Below are positions 43,082-51,470 of a DNA stretch of 64,000 bases, in pieces; the first letter of the stretch is position 1; each line of letters opens with the position of its first letter. Under the pieces are notes generated by a model. That model had not been told where the DNA came from. It did not search any database and was given only the letters and a program-made list of their open reading frames with translations. The DNA lies in contig JBLHKW010000003.1 of the NCBI GenBank assembly GCA_047618565.1, positions 7,611 through 71,610 on the forward strand, given 5' to 3'. The DNA comes from JBLHKW01 sp047618565 (GTDB taxonomy: Bacteria > Planctomycetota > UBA1135 > GCA-002686595). The position numbers were made by a program, and so were the translations under genes.

Positions 43082-44857
43082 ATGGGAGCGGATTCCGAGC
43101 AGCCCAGCTTCAAGAGCTTCAAGGACCTGGCCCGCTCTCTCGGGGGAGCGCAGGCCGAGCCGGAGGAAGTCGACTCGAGCAGCGCGCGTGGCTGGACGCT
43201 CGAGACGGGCGACGGGCCCCAGGACGACGCCGCCATCGAGCGGCTACCTGATCCGGAGCACGGAGTGCGTTCGCTGATCGCACGCCGGCCCTCGGCCTAC
43301 GGGCCGATGCTGACCGGGCCTCCGTGTTACGCGGATTCCGAGTCCGAAGAGGTCGAGCTGCTGCACTCGTTCCGGCTGCGCACACGTTTTCCCGACGACG
43401 TGCTGCAGGAGATGAACGCGCTGCCCGCGGATCCTGCGGAGTCCGAGTTCGCGGGCCGTGTTGATCTACGTGGTAAGACGATCTTCACTATCGACGGCGC
43501 GGACGCGAAGGACTACGACGACGCCATCGGTATCCGTGAGCTCGATGATGGCGACGTGGAGATCGGCGTTCACATCGCGGACGTCGGACACTACGTACGC
43601 CCGGGCACCGCACTGGATGCTGAGGCGCTGGCGCGCGGTACCAGCGTGTACCTCCCGGATCAGGTCATCCCGATGCTGCCCGAGGAGATATCGAACAACC
43701 TCTGTTCGCTCGTCCCCAACCGGGACCGCCTGGCGTACTCGGTTATCATGGTGTTCGACGCCAAGGGCGCGCGCAAGTCGGCGCGCGTCCACAAGAGTGT
43801 GATCCGCAGCATGTGGCGCAACACCTACCGCGTTGTGCAGGCTCTTCTGGATGACGATGCGACGCCTGAGACTGAGGAGATCAAGCATCTCGAAGGACCC
43901 TTGCGGTTGTTCGAGCGCTGGACTCGCACGCAACAGAAGCTGCGTGACGCGCGTGGCTCGTTGCGCATCCAATCGACGGAGAAGAAATTCCTCTTCGACG
44001 AGCAGCACGAGGTGTGTGAGGTCGTCGACGCAGCGCGCTACTTCTCGCAGACGCTGATCGAGGAGACCGCGCTGGCCGCCAACCAGGCCGTTGGCGACCT
44101 GTTCCGCACCCGCGGACTGCCGACCATCTACCGCGTACATCCCGAGAAAGACTCGGACGAGATCGAAGCGGTGGCGAAGCTGTTGCTGGAGCACGGGATC
44201 CGTGTGCCCGGCAAGGAGCGTCTCAGTGGCCGCGACATCGGCCGCATGATCCGCGCGGCGCGCAGGCGTCCGAATGCGGACGCACTGATCGGGCGCATCA
44301 TGGGCCTGGTGGAGCGGGCGCAGTACGAGGTCAAGGACCACGAGGATGTCGCCCAACACTTCGGCCTGGCGCGTGAGGCCTACCTGCACTTCACGTCGCC
44401 CATCCGGCGCTATCCCGACCTGATCGTGCACCGCTGGTTGCATGCCATCGAGGAGCGCGCCAGTGAAGCCGAAGACGAGTTGCGCACCGACGACCTGCTG
44501 GCCGACCTCAATGACATGGCCACGCACTGCTCGATCCAGTCCGATCTGGCGCAGATGGCGGAGATAGCGGTCAAGGACCTGAAGGTGTGCCAGTTTCTCG
44601 AGCCGCAGATCGGCAAGAAGCTGGCGGCGAAGGTGCAGCGCGTCTCGCGCGGCGGCATCGAGGTGCACCTCATAGATTTTAACGTGAGCGGGTTCGTGCC
44701 CGCCCGCGCGATTGGTGATCGGCCCATTCTCAAGGGGCCGACCCTCACGATTCAGGCCGGCAAGCGAATGCTGTCATTCACGGAGGGCTACCCGATCGCG
44801 GTGGTCGTCAAGGATGTGGATTTCGTTCGCCTGCAGGTCATTCTTGAAGTTGCCTAG
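43082..44857 (+). CDS. RNB-domain exoribonuclease lacking N-terminal cold-shock domains
   Basis: A 591-residue protein with a strong Shine-Dalgarno AAAGGAGG four bases before the ATG. The RNB catalytic domain starts at about residue 120 with the magnesium aspartates D138, D144, D146 and D147 (TIDGADAKDYDDAIG), then HIADVGHYV, YLPDQVIPMLPEEISNNLCSL and HFTSPIRRYPDLIVHR. A degenerate C-terminal S1 domain follows (AAKVQRVSRGGIEVHLIDFNV). Residues 1-115 show no obvious cold-shock/OB pattern, unlike RNase II/R (640-800 residues). It should degrade RNA 3' to 5'. How substrate is threaded without the CSDs is unclear. It is followed 10 bases later by the FMN enzyme gene. Confidence 0.88.
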   Translation: MGADSEQPSFKSFKDLARSLGGAQAEPEEVDSSSARGWTLETGDGPQDDAAIERLPDPEHGVRSLIARRPSAYGPMLTGPPCYADSESEEVELLHSFRLRTRFPDDVLQEMNALPADPAESEFAGRVDLRGKTIFTIDGADAKDYDDAIGIRELDDGDVEIGVHIADVGHYVRPGTALDAEALARGTSVYLPDQVIPMLPEEISNNLCSLVPNRDRLAYSVIMVFDAKGARKSARVHKSVIRSMWRNTYRVVQALLDDDATPETEEIKHLEGPLRLFERWTRTQQKLRDARGSLRIQSTEKKFLFDEQHEVCEVVDAARYFSQTLIEETALAANQAVGDLFRTRGLPTIYRVHPEKDSDEIEAVAKLLLEHGIRVPGKERLSGRDIGRMIRAARRRPNADALIGRIMGLVERAQYEVKDHEDVAQHFGLAREAYLHFTSPIRRYPDLIVHRWLHAIEERASEAEDELRTDDLLADLNDMATHCSIQSDLAQMAEIAVKDLKVCQFLEPQIGKKLAAKVQRVSRGGIEVHLIDFNVSGFVPARAIGDRPILKGPTLTIQAGKRMLSFTEGYPIAVVVKDVDFVRLQVILEVA

Positions 44858-44867
44858 AGATCCCCAC

Positions 44868-46448
44868 ATGTCTATTCGAGTTCGTATTTTTGCAGTGCTT
44901 TTCCTCACCCTGGGCGCGTTCGTCGCAGGGCTGTGGGTGACACCGTTGTTCATCGGGCCCGTCGTGCTCGCCCTGGCCCTCCTCGGGCTGGCGGTGCGCG
45001 ATGTGAGTCAGGGCCGCAGGGCCGTGCTGCGCAACTTCCCGATCATCGGGCATGCGCGTTACCTGCTGGAGGCGATCCGGCCCGAGATCAGTCAGTACTT
45101 CGTCGAGTCGGATACGAACGGTGCGCCTTTCAACCGTCAGCAGCGCAGCGTCGTCTATCAGCGCGCGAAGGGCATGCTCGATACGCAACCGTTCGGTACG
45201 CAGCTCGACGTCAACGAACCCGGCTATGAGTGGCTGGTGCATTCAGTTCTGGCGCGCGATGCGGCCAAGGACGCGCCGCGCGTCCTGATCGGCGAGCTGA
45301 CCTGCGAGCGGCCGTACTCGGCCTCGCTGCTGAACATCTCGGCCATGAGTTTTGGGTCGCTCAGCGATCGCGCTATCCTGGCGCTGAACGCCGGCGCGGC
45401 ACGCGGCGGATTTGCACACAACACGGGCGAGGGCGGCGTCACGCCCTACCACCTGAAGCACGGTGGCGACCTGATCTGGCAGATCGGCACCGGATACTTC
45501 GGCTGTAGAAACGAGGAGGGGCGTTTCGATCCCGATGGTTTTCAGAAGACCGCGCGCCTGGATGCGGTGCGCATGATCGAGATCAAGCTGTCTCAGGGTG
45601 CGAAGCCTGGACACGGAGGTATCTTGCCGGGGGCCAAGGTGACGCCCGAGATCGCCGCGATTCGTGGTGTTCCCGTTGGCAAGGATGTGCTCTCGCCACC
45701 GGCCCACAGCGCCTTCTCCACTCCGATGGAGCTGCTCGAGTTCATCGATGATCTGCGCACGCTGTCCGGCGGCAAGCCGGTTGGCTTCAAGCTGTGTGTG
45801 GGCGACAAGGGTGAGTTCCTGAGTCTGTGCAAGGCGATGCATGAGAGCGGGCGGACACCCGACTTCATCGCTGTCGACGGCGCCGAGGGTGGCACGGGCG
45901 CAGCACCGCCCGAGTTCACGAACCGCGTTGGCACGCCGCTCGTCGAGAGCCTGGCCTTTGTGCATGATTCGCTCGTCGGCTTCCAGTTGACGGACCGTGT
46001 GCGCGTGATCGCTGCCGGCAAGATCACCAACGGATTCCGAATGGCGACTGCGCTCGCGCTGGGGGCAGACCTGTGCTATGCCGCGCGGCCGATGATGATG
46101 GCCATCGGGTGTATTCAGGCACGCCGCTGCAACTCCAACGACTGCCCCGTCGGGGTCGCGACCCAGGACCAATCTCTGGCATTCGGTCTCGACCCCGTTG
46201 GCAAGGCGGTGCGTGTCTGTAACTTCCATCATGAGACCGTGCATAGCCTGCTCGAACTGGTCGGCGCCGCGGGGCTGGGCGCGCCGAGCGAACTCGGACG
46301 CGAGCATGTGTTCCGTCGCGTCGACCGTCGCCAGGTCATGACCTACGGGGATATTTATCCCGAGATGGATCCCGGAGCGCTGCTGTTCGATCCCATCCCG
46401 GAGGCGTTCGAGGGCGTCTGGAAACGCGCCACCGTGGAGAGTTTCTAG
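44868..46448 (+). CDS. FMN-binding glutamate synthase-family protein
   Basis: Starting at ATG 44868 gives 526 residues with two N-terminal membrane segments (VRIFAVLFLTLGAFVAGLWVT; FIGPVVLALALLGLAV). The glutamate-synthase central domain follows: ISAMSFGSLSDRAILALNAGA, NTGEGGVTPYHLKHGGDLIWQ, KLSQGAKPGHGGILPGAKV, FIAVDGAEGGTGAAPPEF, and a Cys cluster C-x5-C-x4-C for an iron-sulfur site (GCIQARRCNSNDCPVG). The GATase and FAD subunits of glutamate synthase are absent. The substrate of these membrane-attached stand-alone GltB2-like proteins is unknown. The TAG stop is part of the left CTAG of repeat family B. Co-directional with the RNB gene. Confidence 0.9.
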   Translation: MSIRVRIFAVLFLTLGAFVAGLWVTPLFIGPVVLALALLGLAVRDVSQGRRAVLRNFPIIGHARYLLEAIRPEISQYFVESDTNGAPFNRQQRSVVYQRAKGMLDTQPFGTQLDVNEPGYEWLVHSVLARDAAKDAPRVLIGELTCERPYSASLLNISAMSFGSLSDRAILALNAGAARGGFAHNTGEGGVTPYHLKHGGDLIWQIGTGYFGCRNEEGRFDPDGFQKTARLDAVRMIEIKLSQGAKPGHGGILPGAKVTPEIAAIRGVPVGKDVLSPPAHSAFSTPMELLEFIDDLRTLSGGKPVGFKLCVGDKGEFLSLCKAMHESGRTPDFIAVDGAEGGTGAAPPEFTNRVGTPLVESLAFVHDSLVGFQLTDRVRVIAAGKITNGFRMATALALGADLCYAARPMMMAIGCIQARRCNSNDCPVGVATQDQSLAFGLDPVGKAVRVCNFHHETVHSLLELVGAAGLGAPSELGREHVFRRVDRRQVMTYGDIYPEMDPGALLFDPIPEAFEGVWKRATVESF

Positions 46449-46645
46449 CCCGGATGATTCATGAAGCGCGAGCCAAAACGCGTCGATTCGGCTTCTGGTG
46501 GTGCTTCTCGCGCGTTGGCCCCGGAGGCGACCCTTACGGGTCGTCGAGGATGCCAACGCGCGAGAAGTGCCGCAGAAGCCGAAAGGACGGCGAAGCCGGC
46601 CGGTCGTCGCGTTTGGGCCGCGTCTTCATGAATTATTCGGGCTAG
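46445..46645. repeat. CTAG-bounded palindromic repeat (MITE-like), family B
   Basis: A 201-bp element with long inverted arms of about 80-95 bp. Outer ends are CTAGCCCGGATGATTCATGA (46445-46464) and the complement of CTAGCCCGAATAATTCATGA (ending 46645); inner ends share CTTCTCGCGCGTTGGC. The right arm carries an extra stretch of about 18 bp. The short central loop is about 46526-46550. The element is unrelated in sequence to family A but also begins and ends with CTAG. Its left CTAG includes the TAG stop codon of the FMN enzyme gene. No protein is encoded. As RNA it would fold into one very long hairpin. Confidence 0.75.
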
Positions 46646-46730
46646 GGCTCCTGTCAGTACCCGCCGGTACCTGTGAGGGGTGCCGGACTGGGACGTGTTT
46701 GTGGCGCGCCTTGTGGCTATCCTGTGCGCC

Positions 46731-47609
46731 ATGAAGACCGCACTCTCTCGCCTCGTGTTCCCCTCCGCGTTGGCCCTGTCGCTCGCTGCCTGTGGTGGGG
46801 GATCGCAACCTGTTCCGCGCCCTGCGAGCGGTAGCCCTTCCGCGCCGCGCCCGCGCAGCGGGAGCCCGGCCACTCCGACGGCGCGCCCCGCCGCGGAGCC
46901 TGGCGAGGTCGAGGACGGCGGCGCGTCCAATGCTGAACACGAGACCCCCGCAGCCGATGCTGCTGCCGTACCCGCCGGCCCGCCGGGTCGCGTGTCGGGT
47001 GTGGTCACCTTCGAAGGCACGCCTCCCGTGCGCCGTGAACTTGCCATCCGTGCCACACCGGGTTGCGAGCATGAGGACACGCCGTTGACCGAGTTGGTCG
47101 TCGTTACCGATGGCAAGCTCGCCAACGTGTTCGTGTACGTGAGCAAGGGGCTCAAGGGCTGGGTGCCCGGGCCTGCGCCAGCTGCGCTGGTGCTCGACCA
47201 GCGCGGTTGCATGTATCGACCGCACGTGTCCGGCGCGATGGTGGATCAGGTCGTGATGGCGTCGAACAGTGATCCCGTGTCGCACAACGTGCACGTCATC
47301 TCCAAGCGCAACGATAGTCCGAACAAGACCCAGAGTGCGGGTATGAAACCGCTCGAGATCGCCTTCGAAAACGAGGAGGTTCCGGTCATCTTCGTCTGTG
47401 ACATCCACCCCTGGATGAAGGCTTACGTCTGCGTTCAGGATCACCCCTTCTTCGCGGTCAGCGGGACCGATGGGGCCTTCAGCATCCCGAATTTGCCGCC
47501 CGGGAAGTACACGCTGACCGCCTGGCACGAGAAGTACGGCAAGAAGAAGTCTGGCAGCATCACGGTCGCTCCGGATGGCGAGTCGAGCGTGAGCTTTCAG
47601 TATCCCTGA
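46731..47609 (+). CDS. lipoprotein with cupredoxin-like type-1 copper domain
   Basis: Starting at ATG 46731 gives 292 residues. The lipobox LAAC (Cys21) is followed by a Pro/Ala/Ser-rich linker to about residue 80. A globular domain of about 200 residues starts at GRVSGVVTFEGTPP. Copper ligands are visible as SHNVHV and C-D-I-H-P-W-M (Cys-x2-His-x2-Met, the type-1 pattern). The C-terminal half is carboxypeptidase-regulatory-like (SGTDGAFSIPNLPPGKYTLTA then WHEKYG). It would be an electron carrier or copper protein anchored to a membrane. It is upstream of a PuuD-like membrane protein with a 321-bp gap, so joint function is only suggested. Confidence 0.8.
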   Translation: MKTALSRLVFPSALALSLAACGGGSQPVPRPASGSPSAPRPRSGSPATPTARPAAEPGEVEDGGASNAEHETPAADAAAVPAGPPGRVSGVVTFEGTPPVRRELAIRATPGCEHEDTPLTELVVVTDGKLANVFVYVSKGLKGWVPGPAPAALVLDQRGCMYRPHVSGAMVDQVVMASNSDPVSHNVHVISKRNDSPNKTQSAGMKPLEIAFENEEVPVIFVCDIHPWMKAYVCVQDHPFFAVSGTDGAFSIPNLPPGKYTLTAWHEKYGKKKSGSITVAPDGESSVSFQYP

Positions 47610-47930
47610 CCGCTGACCCACTCCGTGGGGGTATATGGGCGCTTTTTTGGGCCCAGGGGGCCCGGGGAGGTGGCCGGGCGGCCGACCATTACCCGGTGCT
47701 GGATCGGCGCGCATGAGGGAGATCCCGTCCCGTCTGCCCTGTGGTTTGGGGGGAGGGAGTCTCCGACCCGCTTCGCCGGGTGTTGACGGAGGCGCTCGGC
47801 CTCTGGATAGTTTCGCGATCGGAGTCCGATCTGCCAGATTCACGTGCTCCATCCGGGTCTGTCCAGGCCCCAAAGATCAATCCTCTCAACTCGCGCCCAC
47901 GACGGGACGACCACTCTTCAGGACCAGCCC
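47610..47930 (+). promoter_or_regulatory. 321-bp intergenic region with sigma-70-like promoter at 47783-47811
   Basis: A -35 TTGACG (47783-47788), a 17-bp spacer and a -10 GATAGT (47806-47811) would start a leader of about 110 bases before the PuuD-like gene. The upstream half contains GC-rich inverted repeats (gggccc...gggccc near 47648-47662) and a T-run that precedes rather than follows the stem, so no terminator is called. No gene was recognised in the gap. Confidence 0.45.
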
Positions 47931-48725
47931 ATGAACGACATTCCCTTCTTCGCCGAACACGGTCAATTGAGCTTTCGATGGCTGCACGTCATCGCCGGCG
48001 TGCTCTGGATCGGCATCCTTTACTTCTTCAACTGGGTCAACGGCGCGTTCACCGCGACGCTCGACGCCGAGACCAAGAAGAAGGTCGTGCCCGAGCTGAT
48101 GCCGCGCGCGCTCTACTGGTTTCGCTGGGGCGCGGCCTGGACCTGGTTGACCGGCGTGGCGTTGCTGTTCGTCATGTACTACGTCCCGGCCTCGCCGAAC
48201 TTCTACGGGCCGCTCTCGGAGAACGCGGGCATCAATCCAGAGTCGTCGGTCTGGGGGATCGCGTTCGGCACTCTGTTCGTGGGCTTCATCGTCTACGACC
48301 AGGTCTTCAAGCACCTTCCTCACGCGATCGGCGTGATCCTGTGGGGCGCGATCGCGGTGGGCTTCGCCTACGTGCTGAGCCACACCTACGGCGCCTCGGG
48401 ACGTGCCTGCATGATCCATGTCGGGGGACTGTTCGGGACCGCCATGGCGGCCAACGTCTGGATGCGTATCTGGCCGGCCCAGAAGCGGATCATCACTGCG
48501 ATTCGGGACGGCGCCAAGCCGGAGCCCGCAGACCCGGCCATGGCGGGGCTGCGCTCGAAGCACAACACCTACATGTCCGTGCCGTTGTTGCTGATGATGG
48601 TGAGCGTAAACCAGCCTACGATCACCGGGGCCGACCCCGTGATCTACACGGCCGTCACGTTGCTCGTCGGCTTCTTGATCACCTTCGTGATCTACAAGAA
48701 GGTCCCGAGCGTCAAGGGCTTCTGA
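47931..48725 (+). CDS. PuuD-like (urate hydroxylase N-domain) integral membrane protein
   Basis: Starting at ATG 47931 gives 264 residues and about eight hydrophobic segments. The family pattern is strong: SFRWLHVIAGVLWIGILYFFN, ELMPRALYWFRWGAAWTWLTG, GLFGTAMAANVWMRIWPAQK. Full-length PuuD links this membrane domain to a cytochrome c that oxidises urate. Here the protein ends right after the last segment, so the heme c domain is missing and the role may differ. The His residues of helices 1 and 5 (LHVIAG; IHVGG) could bind heme b. Possible electron partners are the copper lipoprotein upstream or a cytochrome c elsewhere. Confidence 0.82.
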   Translation: MNDIPFFAEHGQLSFRWLHVIAGVLWIGILYFFNWVNGAFTATLDAETKKKVVPELMPRALYWFRWGAAWTWLTGVALLFVMYYVPASPNFYGPLSENAGINPESSVWGIAFGTLFVGFIVYDQVFKHLPHAIGVILWGAIAVGFAYVLSHTYGASGRACMIHVGGLFGTAMAANVWMRIWPAQKRIITAIRDGAKPEPADPAMAGLRSKHNTYMSVPLLLMMVSVNQPTITGADPVIYTAVTLLVGFLITFVIYKKVPSVKGF

Positions 48726-48871
48726 TCCGCCCGACCCGTTGCCCGCGATGAGCGGACTGCACTCCCGGATGGCATGCGCCATCCGGGAGCCGCGTTCGCC
48801 TTCGCGGCAGATCGGTGCTCCCGAGTGGCAACATGCGGGGCCAGTTTTTCGCACCGATCTCACCGACTGTC

Positions 48872-50359
48872 ATGCAAACCGAGCACACCAAGGGGCGACT
48901 CTCGCGCTTCGAGATCGTGGCCCTGCTGGTCGTCGTTGTACTCGCCAAGGTCTGGGCCGTCGGTGCCAGTCACATCTACGATGACGCGTTCATCACCTAC
49001 CGTTACGCGCTGAATCTGGCGCACGGAAACGGGATGGTCTTCAACCCGGGCGCGCCGTGGGAGCCGGTGCTCGGGACCACCACGCCTGGCTACACCGCCG
49101 TGCTGGCCTGCGCGGTGCGCGCGGGCTTCGACCCGGCGCAGGCCTCGCTCGTGTTGAACGGATTGGTCGACTTTGGCAGCGCGTTGCTGTTGCTATCGCT
49201 GCTTGGATGGCGGCGCTGGTCGGGTGCCCTGGGCATCCTCGCGTTCTCATCGATGCCCGAGTTCGTACGCATCTCGGCCGGTGGGATGGAGGCGCCGCTC
49301 TACCTGTTCACAGCACTGCTCGCCGTCTGGCTCCACCGTCGCTCCAGGTTCGTCGGCTGCGGTGTTGCGGCGGCGTTGGCCTGTACTCTGCGACCCGAGG
49401 CGGTGCTGCTCGTGATCATCCTGCTCATCGACTCGCGCCGTTCGATGCATGCGCTGGTGCGGATCCTTCTGCCGGTGGGGGTGATCGGCACGGTCTACAC
49501 GGCGCTCCTGGTCTGGTATTACGGTAGTCCGATCCCGCACTCGGTCCTGTCCAAGGCCAAGATGCACGGCGGGTCTCCGTTGCTGGAAACGTGGCGCGAG
49601 ATTCTGGAGCAGTCCTTTTTGCCCGCGGGCACGCAGCTGCAGGCCTTCTATCTACTGCTGCTGCCCTTCGTGTGCTTCGGCTTCTGGCGTGGACTGCGTT
49701 CCCGCTCGGGTGTGCGTCCGCTGCTGCTGCTGGGCCTGATGATGACCGCGGCTTACCTCGCCGCGCGACCTCACACCTGGGGCTGGTACTACTACGTCCC
49801 GCTGTGCGCCTGGGTCATCGCGCTGGGCCTGGGGCTCGAGCCGCTGGTGGAGCGCGCCGGGGATCGGCTCCTGCGCGATCCCTCCGGGCGACTCGCGCGC
49901 TTCACGGTGCTGGCCTTGACCCTGTGCGTGGCGTCGACCCTGTGGCTGGCTACTCGGTCCCGGGAAGACCACGTGGCGGAGCGCGTCTACGCCCCGATGC
50001 AGGCCTGGGCACTCGAGGTCGACCTGGCCCAGGGTGGGCAGAGCGTGCAGGCCTCCGATATCGGAGCGATTGGCTTCTACGGTGGCGGACTCGTCTTTGA
50101 CAGCGAGGGGCTCACCTGGCCCGAGGCGCTGCTGCACCCGAGCGCCATGGACCTGGTACTGACCGTGCTCCCGGACTATCTGCTGCTCACGGCCGTCCAG
50201 GGCCGGGTGCGGGCGCTGCGCGAGCGGGCCGACGTGGCCCGCGCTTACTACCCCGTTCGACGCTTCAGCGTCCGGGGGGAGACGGACCTGGAGCCCGAGC
50301 TCGACGACCTCTCCGTGCACTGGGTGCAGGACTACCTGCTCTACCGGCGACGGCTGTAG
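48872..50359 (+). CDS. GT-C fold membrane glycosyltransferase-like protein
   Basis: A 495-residue hydrophobic protein from ATG 48872. The frame stays open to GTG 48815 and ATG 48833, with no Shine-Dalgarno for any start. The first periplasmic loop has the motif DDAFITYRYALNLAHGNGMVF typical of GT-C/mannosyltransferase-like proteins, with the Asp pair as candidate metal or catalytic residues. About nine segments and a soluble tail (about 110 residues) follow. Donor and acceptor are unknown. It is the third GT-C-type gene in the window, after those at 10.9 and 38.6 kb. Confidence 0.75.
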   Translation: MQTEHTKGRLSRFEIVALLVVVVLAKVWAVGASHIYDDAFITYRYALNLAHGNGMVFNPGAPWEPVLGTTTPGYTAVLACAVRAGFDPAQASLVLNGLVDFGSALLLLSLLGWRRWSGALGILAFSSMPEFVRISAGGMEAPLYLFTALLAVWLHRRSRFVGCGVAAALACTLRPEAVLLVIILLIDSRRSMHALVRILLPVGVIGTVYTALLVWYYGSPIPHSVLSKAKMHGGSPLLETWREILEQSFLPAGTQLQAFYLLLLPFVCFGFWRGLRSRSGVRPLLLLGLMMTAAYLAARPHTWGWYYYVPLCAWVIALGLGLEPLVERAGDRLLRDPSGRLARFTVLALTLCVASTLWLATRSREDHVAERVYAPMQAWALEVDLAQGGQSVQASDIGAIGFYGGGLVFDSEGLTWPEALLHPSAMDLVLTVLPDYLLLTAVQGRVRALRERADVARAYYPVRRFSVRGETDLEPELDDLSVHWVQDYLLYRRRL

Positions 50360-50434
50360 CTCGAATTGGGGCCGGCTCTCGCCTTGGCCCCATCCTTTAT
50401 ACATGATGCCCGCACCGGAGCTATCTGAGACGCC

Positions 50435-51145
50435 ATGGATCACAATCTGAGCTTGACCCGCGCCGAGACGCGTGAAATCGACCACCTGGCCCAGACGGAG
50501 CTGGGGATTCCCGGGCTCGTCTTGATGGAGAATGCGGGCATCGGCGTGGCGCACTACGTCATGGAAATGCTGGCCGGTAGCCCCGGGCCAGTGGCCGTGC
50601 TCTGCGGGGGCGGGAGCAACGGTGGCGACGGGTACGTGGTGGCACGCCAGCTCGCGAACCGGGGGATCCAGGTGCGCGTCTACAGCCGCCTGCCCGCGGA
50701 TGCGATGCATGGAGACGCGCTCGTGAATCGCGGGATCATCGACAGGATGGGCCTCTGGCACCCGCCCGTGAGCACTCCCGGAGAGCTCGAGGCGGTCCGG
50801 GCCGAGCTGGCCGAGGCGACCGTGATGGTGGATGCGCTCCTCGGAACAGGCTTTCAGGGGGCTGTACGGCCGCAGCTTGCTGGCGTCATCCAGACGATGA
50901 TGGCGACCCGCGCTCAAACCGGCGCGCGGGTCATCTCCGTGGACGTGCCCTCGGGGCTGGATTGCGACCACGGGGAGGCCTCCAACGCGACGGTACAGGC
51001 GGATCTGACCGTGACCTTCGTGGCGCGCAAGCGTGGCTTCGACCACCCGAGGTCCAAGGTCTGGACCGGCGAGGTGGTCGTGATGCCGGTGGGGGCCCCG
51101 GATTCCCTCGTCGGGCGCGTCCTGGCGGCCTCCGGACGCGTCTGA
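50435..51145 (+). CDS. nnrE: NAD(P)H-hydrate epimerase
   Basis: A 236-residue YjeF N-terminal domain protein. The conserved patterns are GIPGLVLMENAGIGVAHYV, VLCGGGSNGGDGYVVARQLAN, MVDALLGTGFQGAVR, SVDVPSGLDCDHGE and DLTVTFVARKRGF. It epimerises damaged R-NAD(P)HX so the dehydratase can repair it. The C-terminal dehydratase domain (NnrD) is not fused, so that activity must be encoded elsewhere. A U-tailed terminator follows 13 bases after the stop. Confidence 0.92.
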   Translation: MDHNLSLTRAETREIDHLAQTELGIPGLVLMENAGIGVAHYVMEMLAGSPGPVAVLCGGGSNGGDGYVVARQLANRGIQVRVYSRLPADAMHGDALVNRGIIDRMGLWHPPVSTPGELEAVRAELAEATVMVDALLGTGFQGAVRPQLAGVIQTMMATRAQTGARVISVDVPSGLDCDHGEASNATVQADLTVTFVARKRGFDHPRSKVWTGEVVVMPVGAPDSLVGRVLAASGRV

Positions 51146-51157
51146 CCGGTGCCAGCA

Positions 51158-51188
51158 GGGCGCCCCACGGGCGCCCAGAGGATTTTTT
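51158..51188 (+). terminator. intrinsic terminator of nnrE
   Basis: A perfect 8-bp stem (gggcgccc repeated as its own complement) with loop cac spans 51158-51176, followed six bases later by a run of six T (51183-51188). It isolates the next transcription unit. Confidence 0.6.
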
Positions 51189-51392
51189 GTCCCCTAGACG
51201 CGCTCCGGGCCGCAGCAGCGAATATCCGGGGTAGAATCTACTCAGGGGACCCGTCCAGGTCCGTCATGAGTCGTTCCAGCGCCTCGCCCCTTTAGATATG
51301 GGGGAACCCGCTGGAACCTCCGGGCGTCCAAAGTGGGTTCCAGATACCGGCCAGCCACAGGTCAAATAACGAGCTTTCTAGCTCCAACCCCT
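51189..51392 (+). other. non-coding part of the upstream region of the secreted-protein unit
   Basis: Between the nnrE terminator and the promoter at 51393 is about 200 bp without a gene. It holds an inverted repeat ggaacccgct / agtgggttcc (51303-51312 and 51332-51341, 19-nt loop). The segment ctggaacctccgggcgtcca (51311-51330) resembles 31463-31486 upstream of the giant mosaic gene. A TAGAAT (51232-51237) is also present without a -35. Confidence 0.35.
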
Positions 51393-51421
51393 TTGACGGT
51401 TCGTCGGTGTTCCAGTAACAT
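51393..51421 (+). promoter_or_regulatory. sigma-70-type promoter of the secreted-protein unit
   Basis: The -35 TTGACG (51393-51398), an exact 17-bp spacer and the -10 TAACAT (51416-51421) predict a start near 51428. This leaves a leader of about 43 bases with AGGAG (51456-51460) 10 bases before the ATG. This is the best promoter in the window. Confidence 0.6.
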
Positions 51422-51470
51422 TAGTTGCGGTTCTCTCCACCTATTCTCAAACTTCAGGAGATTTCGTTTG

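Noticed and set aside
47648..47662. gggccc stem beside a run of six T, considered as a terminator
   Set aside because: The T-run comes before the stem on the plus strand and would be an A-run after it on the minus strand, so neither strand gives a stem followed by U residues.
50368..50391. ggggcc/ggcccc stem after the GT-C gene, considered as a terminator
   Set aside because: Only six base pairs with a 12-nt loop and a weak T content after it; not better than chance in this GC content.
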